A stretch of 64,000 bases of DNA from Leptodesmis sichuanensis A121. Lineage in GTDB: Bacteria; Cyanobacteriota; Cyanobacteriia; Leptolyngbyales; Leptolyngbyaceae. A program made the position numbers and the translations under genes. The stretch's first letter is position 1, and the number at the start of each line of letters is the position of its first letter. Below are positions 50,367 to 58,678 of the stretch, piece by piece. The notes under the pieces are model-generated. The model made no database searches, was not told the DNA's origin, and saw only the letters and a program-made list of their open reading frames with translations. The stretch lies in assembly GCF_021379005.1 (NCBI RefSeq), contig NZ_CP075171.1:2914001-2978000 (forward strand), written 5' to 3'.

Positions 50367-51419
50367 ATGACCAACGTGAAGAAAATTCTGTTTATCGCGA
50401 TCGGCAGTCTTTCTTTCGTCCTATTCCACAATGGATTGCCTGCTCAGGCTAAACCTACTCGGTCTATCACTGAATCTGTAGATTTGAAAGTTGCCCAGGC
50501 CAAAACCGCGAAAGCCAATGATTTCTATAAGCAAGCCGAGAAGCAACTCCCGCAAGATTACTATGTGCTGTATCGGGTGATCGAGCGACTGGCTCGTGCG
50601 AATGGATTGGATTCCAGTCCCTGGCGAGTCTACATTTCTCCCAAATATGACATCAATGCCTTTGCCACTCAAGTGAATTTATTGGCCTTCTACAGCGGCC
50701 TACTGGATATGGTTCATGGTGATACTGATGCGATCGCCTGTGTGGCGGGACATGAGATGGCTCACCATGTTCAGAATCATATTGCTCTGGGTGAGGCCGA
50801 GCGGCAAAAGATCCTGCAACAAAAACGTGCCGAAGCGATCCAACAAGTTGCTGCAGAGGAGCAAGACTTGCGTGACGATCTCCTCCGCATCAATGCTGGG
50901 AGTTGGGTAACGGGGCAGGCAGGTTCCCTGGGAAACTTAATTCCAGGCTCTCGCGGTATTCCTGGGCTGGTTGGGGCGATCGTCGGGTCAGTGCTGCAAG
51001 GCCAACGCCAGCAACGCCTGCAGAATGCGGCTAAACAAATTGAACAAATTGCGGCAGAAAAGGAAGCAAAAGTCCGCAAAGAGTGGTCAGATCTGAGTCA
51101 TCGTCAGGAGTTTGAAGCGGACAAACTGGGCTACCAGTATGCAGTGCGGGCTGGGTTTAAGCCAGAGGGATGCTTAACGCTGATGAACGTCTTGAACCGG
51201 CTGCCGGGTAGTCAGACTCCCGGTGAAACCCACCCTGCCCCCTCCGATCGGATTGCAGCACTTAAAGCTCTGGCATCCCAATATCCGACGGCTACCCTGG
51301 TGGCGGAAGGCCGCAGAAATCTATCCACTAGCCCAAAGCCATTGACCTACGATTTATCCCGCGACCAGGTTTCCCTGCGAATTAACTCTAAATCTGCGCA
51401 AAGTAGCTTTCCCGAATAA
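50367..51419 (+). CDS. M48 family metalloprotease
   Basis: A 350-residue exported zinc protease. A signal peptide is visible (KKILFIAIGSLSFVLFHNGLPAQA). The zinc motif is GHEMAHHVQNH (HExxH) and the third ligand Glu is in HRQEFEADKLGYQYA. It resembles BepA/LoiP-like periplasmic quality-control proteases rather than HtpX, since internal TM segments are absent. A central helical hairpin (QQKRAEAIQQVAAEEQDLRD) is extended. ATG 50367. It is monocistronic. Confidence 0.92.
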   Translation: MTNVKKILFIAIGSLSFVLFHNGLPAQAKPTRSITESVDLKVAQAKTAKANDFYKQAEKQLPQDYYVLYRVIERLARANGLDSSPWRVYISPKYDINAFATQVNLLAFYSGLLDMVHGDTDAIACVAGHEMAHHVQNHIALGEAERQKILQQKRAEAIQQVAAEEQDLRDDLLRINAGSWVTGQAGSLGNLIPGSRGIPGLVGAIVGSVLQGQRQQRLQNAAKQIEQIAAEKEAKVRKEWSDLSHRQEFEADKLGYQYAVRAGFKPEGCLTLMNVLNRLPGSQTPGETHPAPSDRIAALKALASQYPTATLVAEGRRNLSTSPKPLTYDLSRDQVSLRINSKSAQSSFPE

Positions 51420-51669
51420 ATAACTGCAAAGGTCAATCTTCGCCTACGCCAAGATCGGTCAATGGAGATCTTGGATGCAGGAATTCGCGATTGCGTCAAA
51501 CAACTCATTCAAAAGCAGTCGATTGGCCAACGGCAAGGCTGCTGGCAATCGACAGGATAGACTGCCCTTGTTGTCAGCGATGCGACCGATGATCTATTGG
51601 TTTTAGAGTGGCGTAGGCCCCACGCCCGATCGCTTACAATAGAGGCATTTTACTATTGCGTGGAAGCTT

Positions 51670-52386
51670 ATGTCGCTGGCTAAAGATGTAGAATCGGGTG
51701 CGATCGGGTGGAATGATGCCGAAATCGTTGCACCACCCAGTGACTTGTGGAGTGATGAGCCCCCTTTGGAAACTGACCTGCATCTCCGACAAATGCTGCT
51801 CCTCATCTCCTGTTTGGAGTGGTTATGGAAAGATCGCCAGGATTTTTACTGTGCTGGCAATCTCACCGTCTATTACAGCCCACGCCAGCGCAAATCTGAA
51901 CAATTCCGTGGACCAGACTTTTTTGTTGTCTTAGGAACAGAGCGCAAATCGCGTAAAAGCTGGGTTGTGTGGGAAGAGGACGGCAAGTATCCGAATGTGA
52001 TTGTGGAATTGCTGTCATCCTCTACCGCAGAAACCGATCGGGGGTTGAAAAAGCAAATTTATCAAGACATCTTTCGCACCCCTGACTACTTCTGGTTTGA
52101 CCCGATGAGTCTGGAGTTTCAGGGGTTTGAATTGGTGAGTGGACAGTATCAAGCGTTGCAACCAACTCCTCAGGGTTGGCTCTGGAGTCGGCAGCTACAG
52201 CTATTCTTGGGAGTCCGCGATCGCCAACTGCGATTTTTTACCCCCGACGGTGAGTTAGTCGCAACCCCAGAAGAAATCGCTCAAGTAGCCGAAGATCGAG
52301 CGCAGGTTGCCGAAGATCGAGCGATCGCTGCTGAAGTCCTGTTAGCCCGTTATCGAGCGCAGTTTGGAGAATTGCCAGAAGCTTAA
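51670..52386 (+). CDS. Uma2 family endonuclease-like protein (second copy)
   Basis: A 238-residue Uma2 protein distinct from the copy at 49.5 kb. The core is AGNLTVYYSPRQRKSEQFRGPDFFVV and YPNVIVELLSSSTAETDRG. The C-terminus ends in a tandem QVAEDRA heptad (21-bp DNA repeat at about 52282-52325), a variable tail common in this family. ATG 51670. Confidence 0.88.
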   Translation: MSLAKDVESGAIGWNDAEIVAPPSDLWSDEPPLETDLHLRQMLLLISCLEWLWKDRQDFYCAGNLTVYYSPRQRKSEQFRGPDFFVVLGTERKSRKSWVVWEEDGKYPNVIVELLSSSTAETDRGLKKQIYQDIFRTPDYFWFDPMSLEFQGFELVSGQYQALQPTPQGWLWSRQLQLFLGVRDRQLRFFTPDGELVATPEEIAQVAEDRAQVAEDRAIAAEVLLARYRAQFGELPEA

Positions 52387-52567
52387 TCATTAATCTGGGC
52401 AGCAGGCCCTCCAGTTGTATCGGCAAATCAAAGACCGTCAGGGGAAGGCTCTGCCCTATAAGCAATCTGGGCACTGCCTACTCCCCTTTGCTGACAACCC
52501 TGCAAAGTTGGGAATGCGGACACTCGAATCAGATCCAGCGAACTGACCCAGCCCGAACGCTTCGCTT

Positions 52568-52795
52568 CTACTCGCCGATGATTTCGGGTTGGGTCAGTTC
52601 GTCAGACATTTCAATAATGGCCCGCATGACTGGCTTCATGGCGGAGTCATCGTTGTTGTCAAAGTCTTCAAAGCGACGGCGCTTGGCACGGTTGGCTACC
52701 TGCACAGTAATCCGGTAGCGGTTGGAAGCGGCGGAAATTAGCTCATCTGCACGCCGCATCAGTTGAGCGCTATCGAAAGTAGGACGTTTCTGCAT
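52568..52795 (-). CDS. rpoZ: RNA polymerase omega subunit
   Basis: A 75-residue omega of the cyanobacterial type. It contains the conserved [31 protein letters not shown], which binds the beta-prime C-terminus and aids assembly. ATG 52795. Divergent from egtC. It is monocistronic. Confidence 0.95.
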   Translation of the reverse strand: MQKRPTFDSAQLMRRADELISAASNRYRITVQVANRAKRRRFEDFDNNDDSAMKPVMRAIIEMSDELTQPEIIGE

Positions 52796-52935
52796 AAAAC
52801 TAGGTTGAACTTCTCAACAACGTGGTGGATCCAGTCTAGCAAGAGAGAGGCCGATCGCTTCAACCTTGAGTCTCAGGTCATCCTCAGAAATCTGTGGCAA
52901 GATTTGGGAGGTAACCGCCTATTGAATAAACCTGC

Positions 52936-53727
52936 ATGTGCCGACTTCTTGGCTATCTGGGCGCTCCGATGCAACTCGATCGCCTACTGTACAAACCCGA
53001 ACATTCCCTGATTGTGCAAAGTTATCAGCCGAAGGAAATGACCTCCGGCCTGCTGAATGCAGATGGCTTTGGAGTGGGCTGGTATCACTTGCAGCGGCCA
53101 GACAGCGAACCCTTTACCTACAAAAACACACTGCCCGTCTGGAATGATACCAATCTAGCCAGCCTCAGCCGCTATGTGGAATCCAGTTGCATACTCGCCA
53201 ATGTTCGCAGTGCTACTCCCGGCATTCCCACGGACTTATCCAATTGCCAGCCGTTTCAGCATCGCCGTATCCAGGGCATCCACAATGGCTTTATTGCCAA
53301 TTTCCGACAAACCCTGTATCGTCCCATCCGGCAGCGACTCAGTGATGCGACCTATCAGACCATCCAGGGAAACACAGATTCAGAACATATTTTTGCGTTG
53401 ATCATGCATGAACTGGAAGCGGTTCCTACAGTGTCGTTGACAGAGGCTTTGCACCGGGCGTTATCGATCCTGTCTGAGTTAGGGCAGCAATACGAAACAG
53501 CGTTTTCCGCCAACGTGATTCTCACCGATGGGCAGCAATTGGTCGCCTCCCGATTTGCCAGCCGTCCTCCGACCCCTAGCCTTTACTGGCTACGCGATGA
53601 TGTCCTGATGCCGGATGCCGTACTGATTGTCTCAGAGCCTTTATTTGCAGGCAATTGGGTTCCCTTTCCGGATGCCAGCCTTCTAACCGTTGGCCGCGAT
53701 CTGGAGGTATGGGTGGAGGCACTGTAG
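52936..53727 (+). CDS. egtC: EgtC-like class II glutamine amidotransferase
   Basis: A 263-residue Ntn hydrolase beginning MCRLLGYLG, so Cys2 becomes the nucleophile after Met removal. EgtC removes glutamate from the gamma-glutamyl-hercynylcysteine sulfoxide intermediate in ergothioneine synthesis. HNGFIANF and NTDSEHIFAL are typical of the family. The egtB gene lies 253 bp downstream in the same direction, separated by repeats. egtA and egtD are not in the window. Confidence 0.88.
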   Translation: MCRLLGYLGAPMQLDRLLYKPEHSLIVQSYQPKEMTSGLLNADGFGVGWYHLQRPDSEPFTYKNTLPVWNDTNLASLSRYVESSCILANVRSATPGIPTDLSNCQPFQHRRIQGIHNGFIANFRQTLYRPIRQRLSDATYQTIQGNTDSEHIFALIMHELEAVPTVSLTEALHRALSILSELGQQYETAFSANVILTDGQQLVASRFASRPPTPSLYWLRDDVLMPDAVLIVSEPLFAGNWVPFPDASLLTVGRDLEVWVEAL

Positions 53728-53800
53728 GAGATGGGGATGAGGGATTGGGGAAAGAGGGGAAGGAAGGGCAACTAACTCAAAACTTAAAACTGTTCACTCT
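53725..53800. repeat. heptamer repeats after egtC
   Basis: GATGGGG/GATTGGG-type units followed by AACTCAAAACTTAAAACT. Confidence 0.7.
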
Positions 53801-53845
53801 TAGGATCATGGATTTAATAACTTCGGTAATTGGATGTTTTTCCCA

Positions 53846-53914
53846 GCCCTCACCCCCAACCCCCGACCCCTCCCCCTCTCCCAAGTTTGGGAGAGGGGGC
53901 AGGGGGGTGAGGGC
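53846..53914. repeat. long G/C palindrome between egtC and egtB
   Basis: GCCCTCACCCCC is mirrored by GGGGGGTGAGGGC with an inner CCCTCTCCCAA/TTGGGAGAGGG arm. It belongs to a dispersed palindrome common in cyanobacterial spacers and could act as a transcription barrier between the two genes. Confidence 0.8.
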
Positions 53915-53979
53915 AGCACAAGTCCCCCAGGTTATTTAATTCCTGATCCTTAACGCTCAACTCTTAGCTTAAAAGGAAG

Positions 53980-55209
53980 GTGCAGGTGAAAAGCCAGGAA
54001 TTTAATCCACTAACTCTTAACGCTCAACGCTCAACGCTTCACTTCAGACAGCAACTCAAGATCTGGATGGAGGAGTGCCGTCAATCTACTCTGAGCCTGT
54101 TTGAGGGCATGGACTACGATACTTTTTGCCGTCAGGCCCATCCAGATTTCAGTCCAGTTGGCTGGCATCTGGGTCACATTGCTTATACAGAGTACCTCTG
54201 GTTACTGGAACACCTGGCTGGTTTTTCGCCTCAGTCTCCGGAATACCGCCGTTTGTTTGCTGCCGATGGTTTGCCGAAGTGCGATCGCGTCCACCTTCCC
54301 ACCCTTCCCGAAGTTCAGGCTTACTTAGAAACCGTCCGCTCTCAAGTTTTTGACTACCTGGAAGTCGCCCCCCTAGACGAACAGGAACGTCTCTGGCGCT
54401 GGCTCCTGCAACACGAAAGCCAGCACTGTGAAACCATTGCGATCGTTCTGGAATTGATGGAATGGCACGAGGCACGAGAAAGTTTTAAGTTCTCAGTGCT
54501 AAGTTCTCAGTTAGAAGTTCCACTTAAAACTCAAAACTTAAAACTTAGAACTCTCCAACCCCCAGTCCCCAATCCCCAATCCCCAACCATCCAAATTCCC
54601 GCTGGCTCCTTCGTCATGGGAAGCGATGCGATCGATGCCCTGGACAACGAACGCCCAATACATCAGGTTGATTTGGAGACTTACTGGATCGATCGCCATC
54701 CGGTCACCTGCCAGCAATATCGAACGTTTATGGCAGCAGGCGGCTATCAAAACCCGGAATGGTGGTCACCGCAAGGTTGGCAATGGTTGCAAGATCATCC
54801 CGTTACCCAACCGCTTTACTGGCAAGAGGGAGCGGCATTCGATGACCAGCCCGTTTGCGGCGTGAATTGGTACGAAGCCGAGGCCTATGCCCGGTTTGTG
54901 GGTAAACGCTTGCCAACCGAAGCTGAATGGGAAAAGGCTACCCACTGGAATGCCGACAATATGTTTGGTCAGGTGTGGGAATGGACTGATTCCTGGTTCG
55001 CAGGCTATCCCGGTTTTACGGCCTACCCCTATCGCGGCTACTCCCAGGCTTATTTTGATGGACAGCATCGGGTGCTACGGGGAGGCAGTTGGGCCACCCG
55101 ACGCTGGGCACTCCGCCCTACCTTCCGCAACTGGTACCATCCTCATGTACGAGAGATTTTTGCGGGGTTTCGCTGTGTAACATCACCCCTTCTTTGCCAA
55201 TTGCTGTAA
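53980..55209 (+). CDS. egtB: EgtB-like sulfoxide synthase (DinB + FGE-sulfatase domain)
   Basis: A 409-residue non-heme iron enzyme joining hercynine to a thiol with oxygen. The DinB-like N-terminal domain supplies the metal His residues (GWHLGHIAYTEYLW and LLQHESQHCET). The SUMF1-type domain (SFVMGSDAIDALDNERPIHQVDL, GKRLPTEAEWEKAT, VLRGGSWATRRWALRPTFRNWY) forms the active site. Residues about 167-206 are repeat-derived (FSVLSSQL, LKTQNLKLRTL, PVPNPQSP), lying at the domain boundary. The N-terminal 20 residues also come from a heptamer tract (TLNAQRSTL); GTG 53980 is taken, ATG 54067 is the alternative. Confidence 0.85.
   Translation: MQVKSQEFNPLTLNAQRSTLHFRQQLKIWMEECRQSTLSLFEGMDYDTFCRQAHPDFSPVGWHLGHIAYTEYLWLLEHLAGFSPQSPEYRRLFAADGLPKCDRVHLPTLPEVQAYLETVRSQVFDYLEVAPLDEQERLWRWLLQHESQHCETIAIVLELMEWHEARESFKFSVLSSQLEVPLKTQNLKLRTLQPPVPNPQSPTIQIPAGSFVMGSDAIDALDNERPIHQVDLETYWIDRHPVTCQQYRTFMAAGGYQNPEWWSPQGWQWLQDHPVTQPLYWQEGAAFDDQPVCGVNWYEAEAYARFVGKRLPTEAEWEKATHWNADNMFGQVWEWTDSWFAGYPGFTAYPYRGYSQAYFDGQHRVLRGGSWATRRWALRPTFRNWYHPHVREIFAGFRCVTSPLLCQLL
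54478..54598 (+). repeat. in-frame heptamer insertion within egtB
   Basis: AGTTCTC, CTTAAAA/CTCAAAA and CCCCAAT heptamers in a row, encoding about 40 residues at the junction of the DinB and sulfatase-type domains. It is the longest and most composite insertion in the window. Confidence 0.88.
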
Positions 55210-56769
55210 CTGTCGGGTTTGATCCAGCAACTGACAAGTGTCTTCAGCGGACAGGCGCTGCACGTAGTTGATTTTGATTTCTTCCAGCAGGTCGGCGAGC
55301 AGGATCTGAAGTTCCTGCAAATTTTGTTGCCGTTGGGCTTCTGTGAGAAAGGTACTGGTGACATTCTGCACCAGTTGGGTGGTGAGTTGAGTGGTTTTGG
55401 GATCTTCCAGAATAGCTTTGAAGGAGTTATAGACGAGTTGCGTCAGGTCTGTAACCAGGCGTTCGGTCAGTTGGGCAGGTACAGCACCAATGCCGGGAAG
55501 GGATTGTAATCCTCGATAGGCGGGAGACTGTCCCAGCACACTGTTAATCGCTTGCCGTAACAGCGCTTCCAAATCGGGTTGCACTTTGGGAAACACCTGA
55601 TAGGTGAAGATTTGGATGAAATGCTGGGAGATGGCTTCAATTTCATTCACACTATTGAGATCCACGTAGCGACGGGAGGTGGTTTTCTGCAGGAAGCTAG
55701 AGAACTCTCCGGCACGAATGGATGCCTGGATCTGGTTAACGACTTGAATCACGACGACTTCTGAGATTTCTTCAGCGATCGCAGCCACGAACCCCTGTCG
55801 CACCCGCATGGCGATCGCATTCAGATCAATAATTCCAGATTGATGCAAACGAACAACGGTTGGGATGACGCGAGTTAAGGCCAGGGCAGGCCAGAACAGG
55901 CTGAAGGGAATGAATAAGGGAATGTCGTACCAGCGCCAGACGGCAGCATCTAACCAGGTAAGACTGGTATACCGACGACTGATATAAAAGGTGCGGGCTA
56001 AAAATTCCAGCAGAAACAGGATCACGAACGGAGCATCCAGCACCCAGAAATAGTTTGTGGGTTGGCCATCTTCGCCGATCGTCCGGAAATAGTTGGTTTC
56101 AATTAAGGGCCGAATGGTGGTATTGAACCAACCAATTTCTGAGTTCCAGGTAGCCGGAGAAAGGTAATTGGGGTACTGAGCGTTATCCGTACTCCAAAAA
56201 ATGTTGAAGGACTCTCTCGAGGTAAGATTGGCCTTCACTCGCTGTCTCACCTGCCGCCGCATCCGATTTTTAATTTGCTCTAAAGTCCCGCTTTTGTTGG
56301 CTCCGGCAAAGGGATTGGTGACAATCATGTCGTTACTTTGTTGCCGCAAACTTGCCAGGGTAGCCTGTACCTCTGGCGAGTTCAATCCATTCTCCAGCCC
56401 CTTCTGGTTGATCTGCTGTTCCAGTTGGTTCACAGTTTTCAAGTAATCCCGCGTATCCCGGTGATATTCAATTCCCTTCACAGGATCGTACAGGCAGGTA
56501 ATAACGGACTGCTGAACATATTGAGGTGGCTGGCCGCGAGGGACAGAGCGATCGCGGCAGGTCATTTGCGGCATTGGCACATGAATTGTGGCAGTGGTAA
56601 AGGGAATCGGAATATTGCCCTGTAACCAGAAGTTACGCCAGGACACATAGGTGAGGTCAAACACGACCAGACCGAAGTTAGCGACGGCCACGATCGCCAT
56701 CGTCCGCTCAAACCATAAATTTTTCCGGCGGCGGGTTAGGTGTGAAAGAGGGTACTTTTGCAGAGCCAT
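55183..56769 (-). CDS. large cyanobacterial membrane protein, unknown
   Basis: A 528-residue protein. One TM near the N-terminus (TMAIVAVANFGLVVFDLTYV) and at least two around residues 265-345 (FWVLDAPFVILFLLEFLA, DIPLFIPFSLFWPALAL) frame a roughly 210-residue, probably non-cytoplasmic domain. The C-terminal 200 residues are helical and amphipathic (FSSFLQKTTSRRYVDLNSVN, LVQNVTSTFLTEAQRQQNLQ). No enzyme motif is seen. ATG 56769 is preferred to TTG 56808. Its 3' end overlaps egtB by 27 bp (convergent). The layout resembles ion-channel-like or scaffold proteins, but I cannot assign it. Confidence 0.6.
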   Translation of the reverse strand: MALQKYPLSHLTRRRKNLWFERTMAIVAVANFGLVVFDLTYVSWRNFWLQGNIPIPFTTATIHVPMPQMTCRDRSVPRGQPPQYVQQSVITCLYDPVKGIEYHRDTRDYLKTVNQLEQQINQKGLENGLNSPEVQATLASLRQQSNDMIVTNPFAGANKSGTLEQIKNRMRRQVRQRVKANLTSRESFNIFWSTDNAQYPNYLSPATWNSEIGWFNTTIRPLIETNYFRTIGEDGQPTNYFWVLDAPFVILFLLEFLARTFYISRRYTSLTWLDAAVWRWYDIPLFIPFSLFWPALALTRVIPTVVRLHQSGIIDLNAIAMRVRQGFVAAIAEEISEVVVIQVVNQIQASIRAGEFSSFLQKTTSRRYVDLNSVNEIEAISQHFIQIFTYQVFPKVQPDLEALLRQAINSVLGQSPAYRGLQSLPGIGAVPAQLTERLVTDLTQLVYNSFKAILEDPKTTQLTTQLVQNVTSTFLTEAQRQQNLQELQILLADLLEEIKINYVQRLSAEDTCQLLDQTRQLQQLAKKG

Positions 56770-56858
56770 AGCAACGCCAACGCAAGGATTCTGTGAAACC
56801 CGATTCAAAGGGGTGGTGAAAGAGTAGCATCTTGTTGTGTCGTTTCAATCAAAAACTT

Positions 56859-58670
56859 ATGCGGTTGGGATTGTGGTGTGGAGTATGCCTGGTCAGTGCG
56901 ATGGGAGTGGGACTAAAACCAACCACTGCTATGGCAAGTTTTTCTCCTAACCTTTCCTCCCCTACCATGTCCTCGCTGGCCAGGAATAGCTCTTTTTCCG
57001 CATCGTTCCAGATGGCTCAGATCCCTGATCCAGGCAGAACTCGTACCCCAGACCCCAACCGCGATCGGCTGATCCAACCCGGCCCTCCTCCCACCCCATT
57101 ACCATCCACTTCACCTGTACTGCCGACCCTGCCCCCGACTCCTGCGCCGGAACCCACTCCAGAGCAACCTGCGATTAAAATTCCAGTCTCGCGGATTGAG
57201 GTCACAGGTAGCACCATCTTGACTCAAAACGATTTGACCCCAATTTTGCAGCCAGTCGAAGGGCGAGAAGTAACTTTGGAAGAGTTGCGGCAGGTGGCAG
57301 ATGCGATTACGCAGCTTTATCTCGATCGGGGATACATCACCTCCAGGGCCATTCTGGCGGATCAGACCATTCAGAATGGAGTGGTAAAAATTCGGGTGAT
57401 TGAAGGGTCACTGGAGGAAATTCAGGTCCAGGGAAATCAGAACGTGAAGCCAGCCTATATTCGGAGCCGGATTGGTTTGGGTGCCCAACCCCCACTCAAC
57501 CGGGATGCCCTGGAAGACCAACTCAGATTACTCAAGCTGGATCCCTTATTCACCAACGTAGAAGCCAGTCTGCGGCCCGGAACTCAACTCGGCAAAAGTA
57601 TTCTCATTGTGCGGGTGACGGAGGCCAGGTCGCTCAGTGGATTGATCACAGTCGATAATTATTCTCCTCCCAGTGTGGGTTCGGTGCGGCTGGGGGGAGC
57701 CTTATCCTATCGCAACCTCACAGGTTATGGGGACGAATTGGCGATTTCCATTTTCCATACTACTAACTCTGGAGCGGATAACCTGGATCTCATCTATCGG
57801 ATTCCCATTAATCCTCTCAATGGCACCCTGCAATTCCGTTTTGCACCGAACTGGAACCGCATCACCCAGGCTCCCTTTGATGTGCTGGATATCCAGGGGC
57901 GATCTCAGCTTTACCAGTTCAGTTTTCGTCAACCGCTTATCCGTAATCCGCGGCAGGAATTTGCCCTGACTCTGGGATTTGCTGCTCAAAATGGACAGAC
58001 TTTCTTATTTAATGACATTCCCTTCCCGTTTGGGATTGGCCCTGATCCAGATGGCAATAGCCGCACTCGTGTTCTCACCTTTGGGCAGGATTATGTGAAA
58101 CGGGATCCGCAGGGTGCCTGGGCATTGCGATCGCAACTCAATTTTGGTCTGGGAATTCTCAATGCCACGATTAACCCGGAGCCGATTCCCGATGGCCGCT
58201 TCTTTAGCTGGTTAGCTCAGGTGCAGCGAGTGCAGCGATTGGGCAATGACAGCTTATTGATCCTGCAGGGGGATCTGCAACTCACGCCCGATACCCTGCT
58301 TCCCTCGCAACAGTTTGTGATCGGTGGGGGCCAATCCATCCGGGGCTTCCGGCAAAATGTTCGATCGGGCGACAACGGCTTCCGCATCTCGGTGGAAAAC
58401 CGGATCACCTTTCTGCGAAACGAAGCTGGCTCCCCTGTAGCGCAATTGGCTCCCTTTATCGACTTTGGCAAAGTTTGGAATACCTCTGGCAACCCCAATC
58501 CCGAACCCAATCAGCGATTTTTGGCAGGGGCAGGATTAGGACTTCTGTGGCAACCCTATCCCGGCCTCAACATTCGCCTGGATTACGGCATTCCCTTCCT
58601 GCGCCTCCGCGATCGCGGCAATGATGTGCAGGATTACGGCTTCTACTTCAGTGTTGGCTATCAGTTCTAA
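56859..58670 (+). CDS. TpsB/FhaC-type outer-membrane transporter
   Basis: A 603-residue ShlB/FhaC/HecB family protein. A signal peptide (LGLWCGVCLVSAMGVGL) is followed by a Pro-rich linker (PTPLPSTSPVLPTLPPTPAP). A POTRA_2 domain (RIEVTGSTILTQNDLTPIL), a second POTRA (IEEGS/LEEIQVQGNQNVKPAYI region) and a 16-strand-type barrel then follow, with the VIGGGQSIRGF motif of loop L6 and an aromatic C-terminus (YFSVGYQF). ATG 56859. No TpsA partner lies next to it, so it is an orphan exporter in this window. Confidence 0.92.
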   Translation: MRLGLWCGVCLVSAMGVGLKPTTAMASFSPNLSSPTMSSLARNSSFSASFQMAQIPDPGRTRTPDPNRDRLIQPGPPPTPLPSTSPVLPTLPPTPAPEPTPEQPAIKIPVSRIEVTGSTILTQNDLTPILQPVEGREVTLEELRQVADAITQLYLDRGYITSRAILADQTIQNGVVKIRVIEGSLEEIQVQGNQNVKPAYIRSRIGLGAQPPLNRDALEDQLRLLKLDPLFTNVEASLRPGTQLGKSILIVRVTEARSLSGLITVDNYSPPSVGSVRLGGALSYRNLTGYGDELAISIFHTTNSGADNLDLIYRIPINPLNGTLQFRFAPNWNRITQAPFDVLDIQGRSQLYQFSFRQPLIRNPRQEFALTLGFAAQNGQTFLFNDIPFPFGIGPDPDGNSRTRVLTFGQDYVKRDPQGAWALRSQLNFGLGILNATINPEPIPDGRFFSWLAQVQRVQRLGNDSLLILQGDLQLTPDTLLPSQQFVIGGGQSIRGFRQNVRSGDNGFRISVENRITFLRNEAGSPVAQLAPFIDFGKVWNTSGNPNPEPNQRFLAGAGLGLLWQPYPGLNIRLDYGIPFLRLRDRGNDVQDYGFYFSVGYQF

Positions 58671-58678
58671 CCCTCTCT

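Noticed and set aside
51420-51669. Short open stretch between the M48 and Uma2 genes
   Set aside because: About 30 codons with no match and no ribosome site; treated as spacer.
57017-57217. Gly-rich minus ORF opposite the TpsB linker
   Set aside because: Antisense of the Pro-rich linker of a clear TpsB gene.
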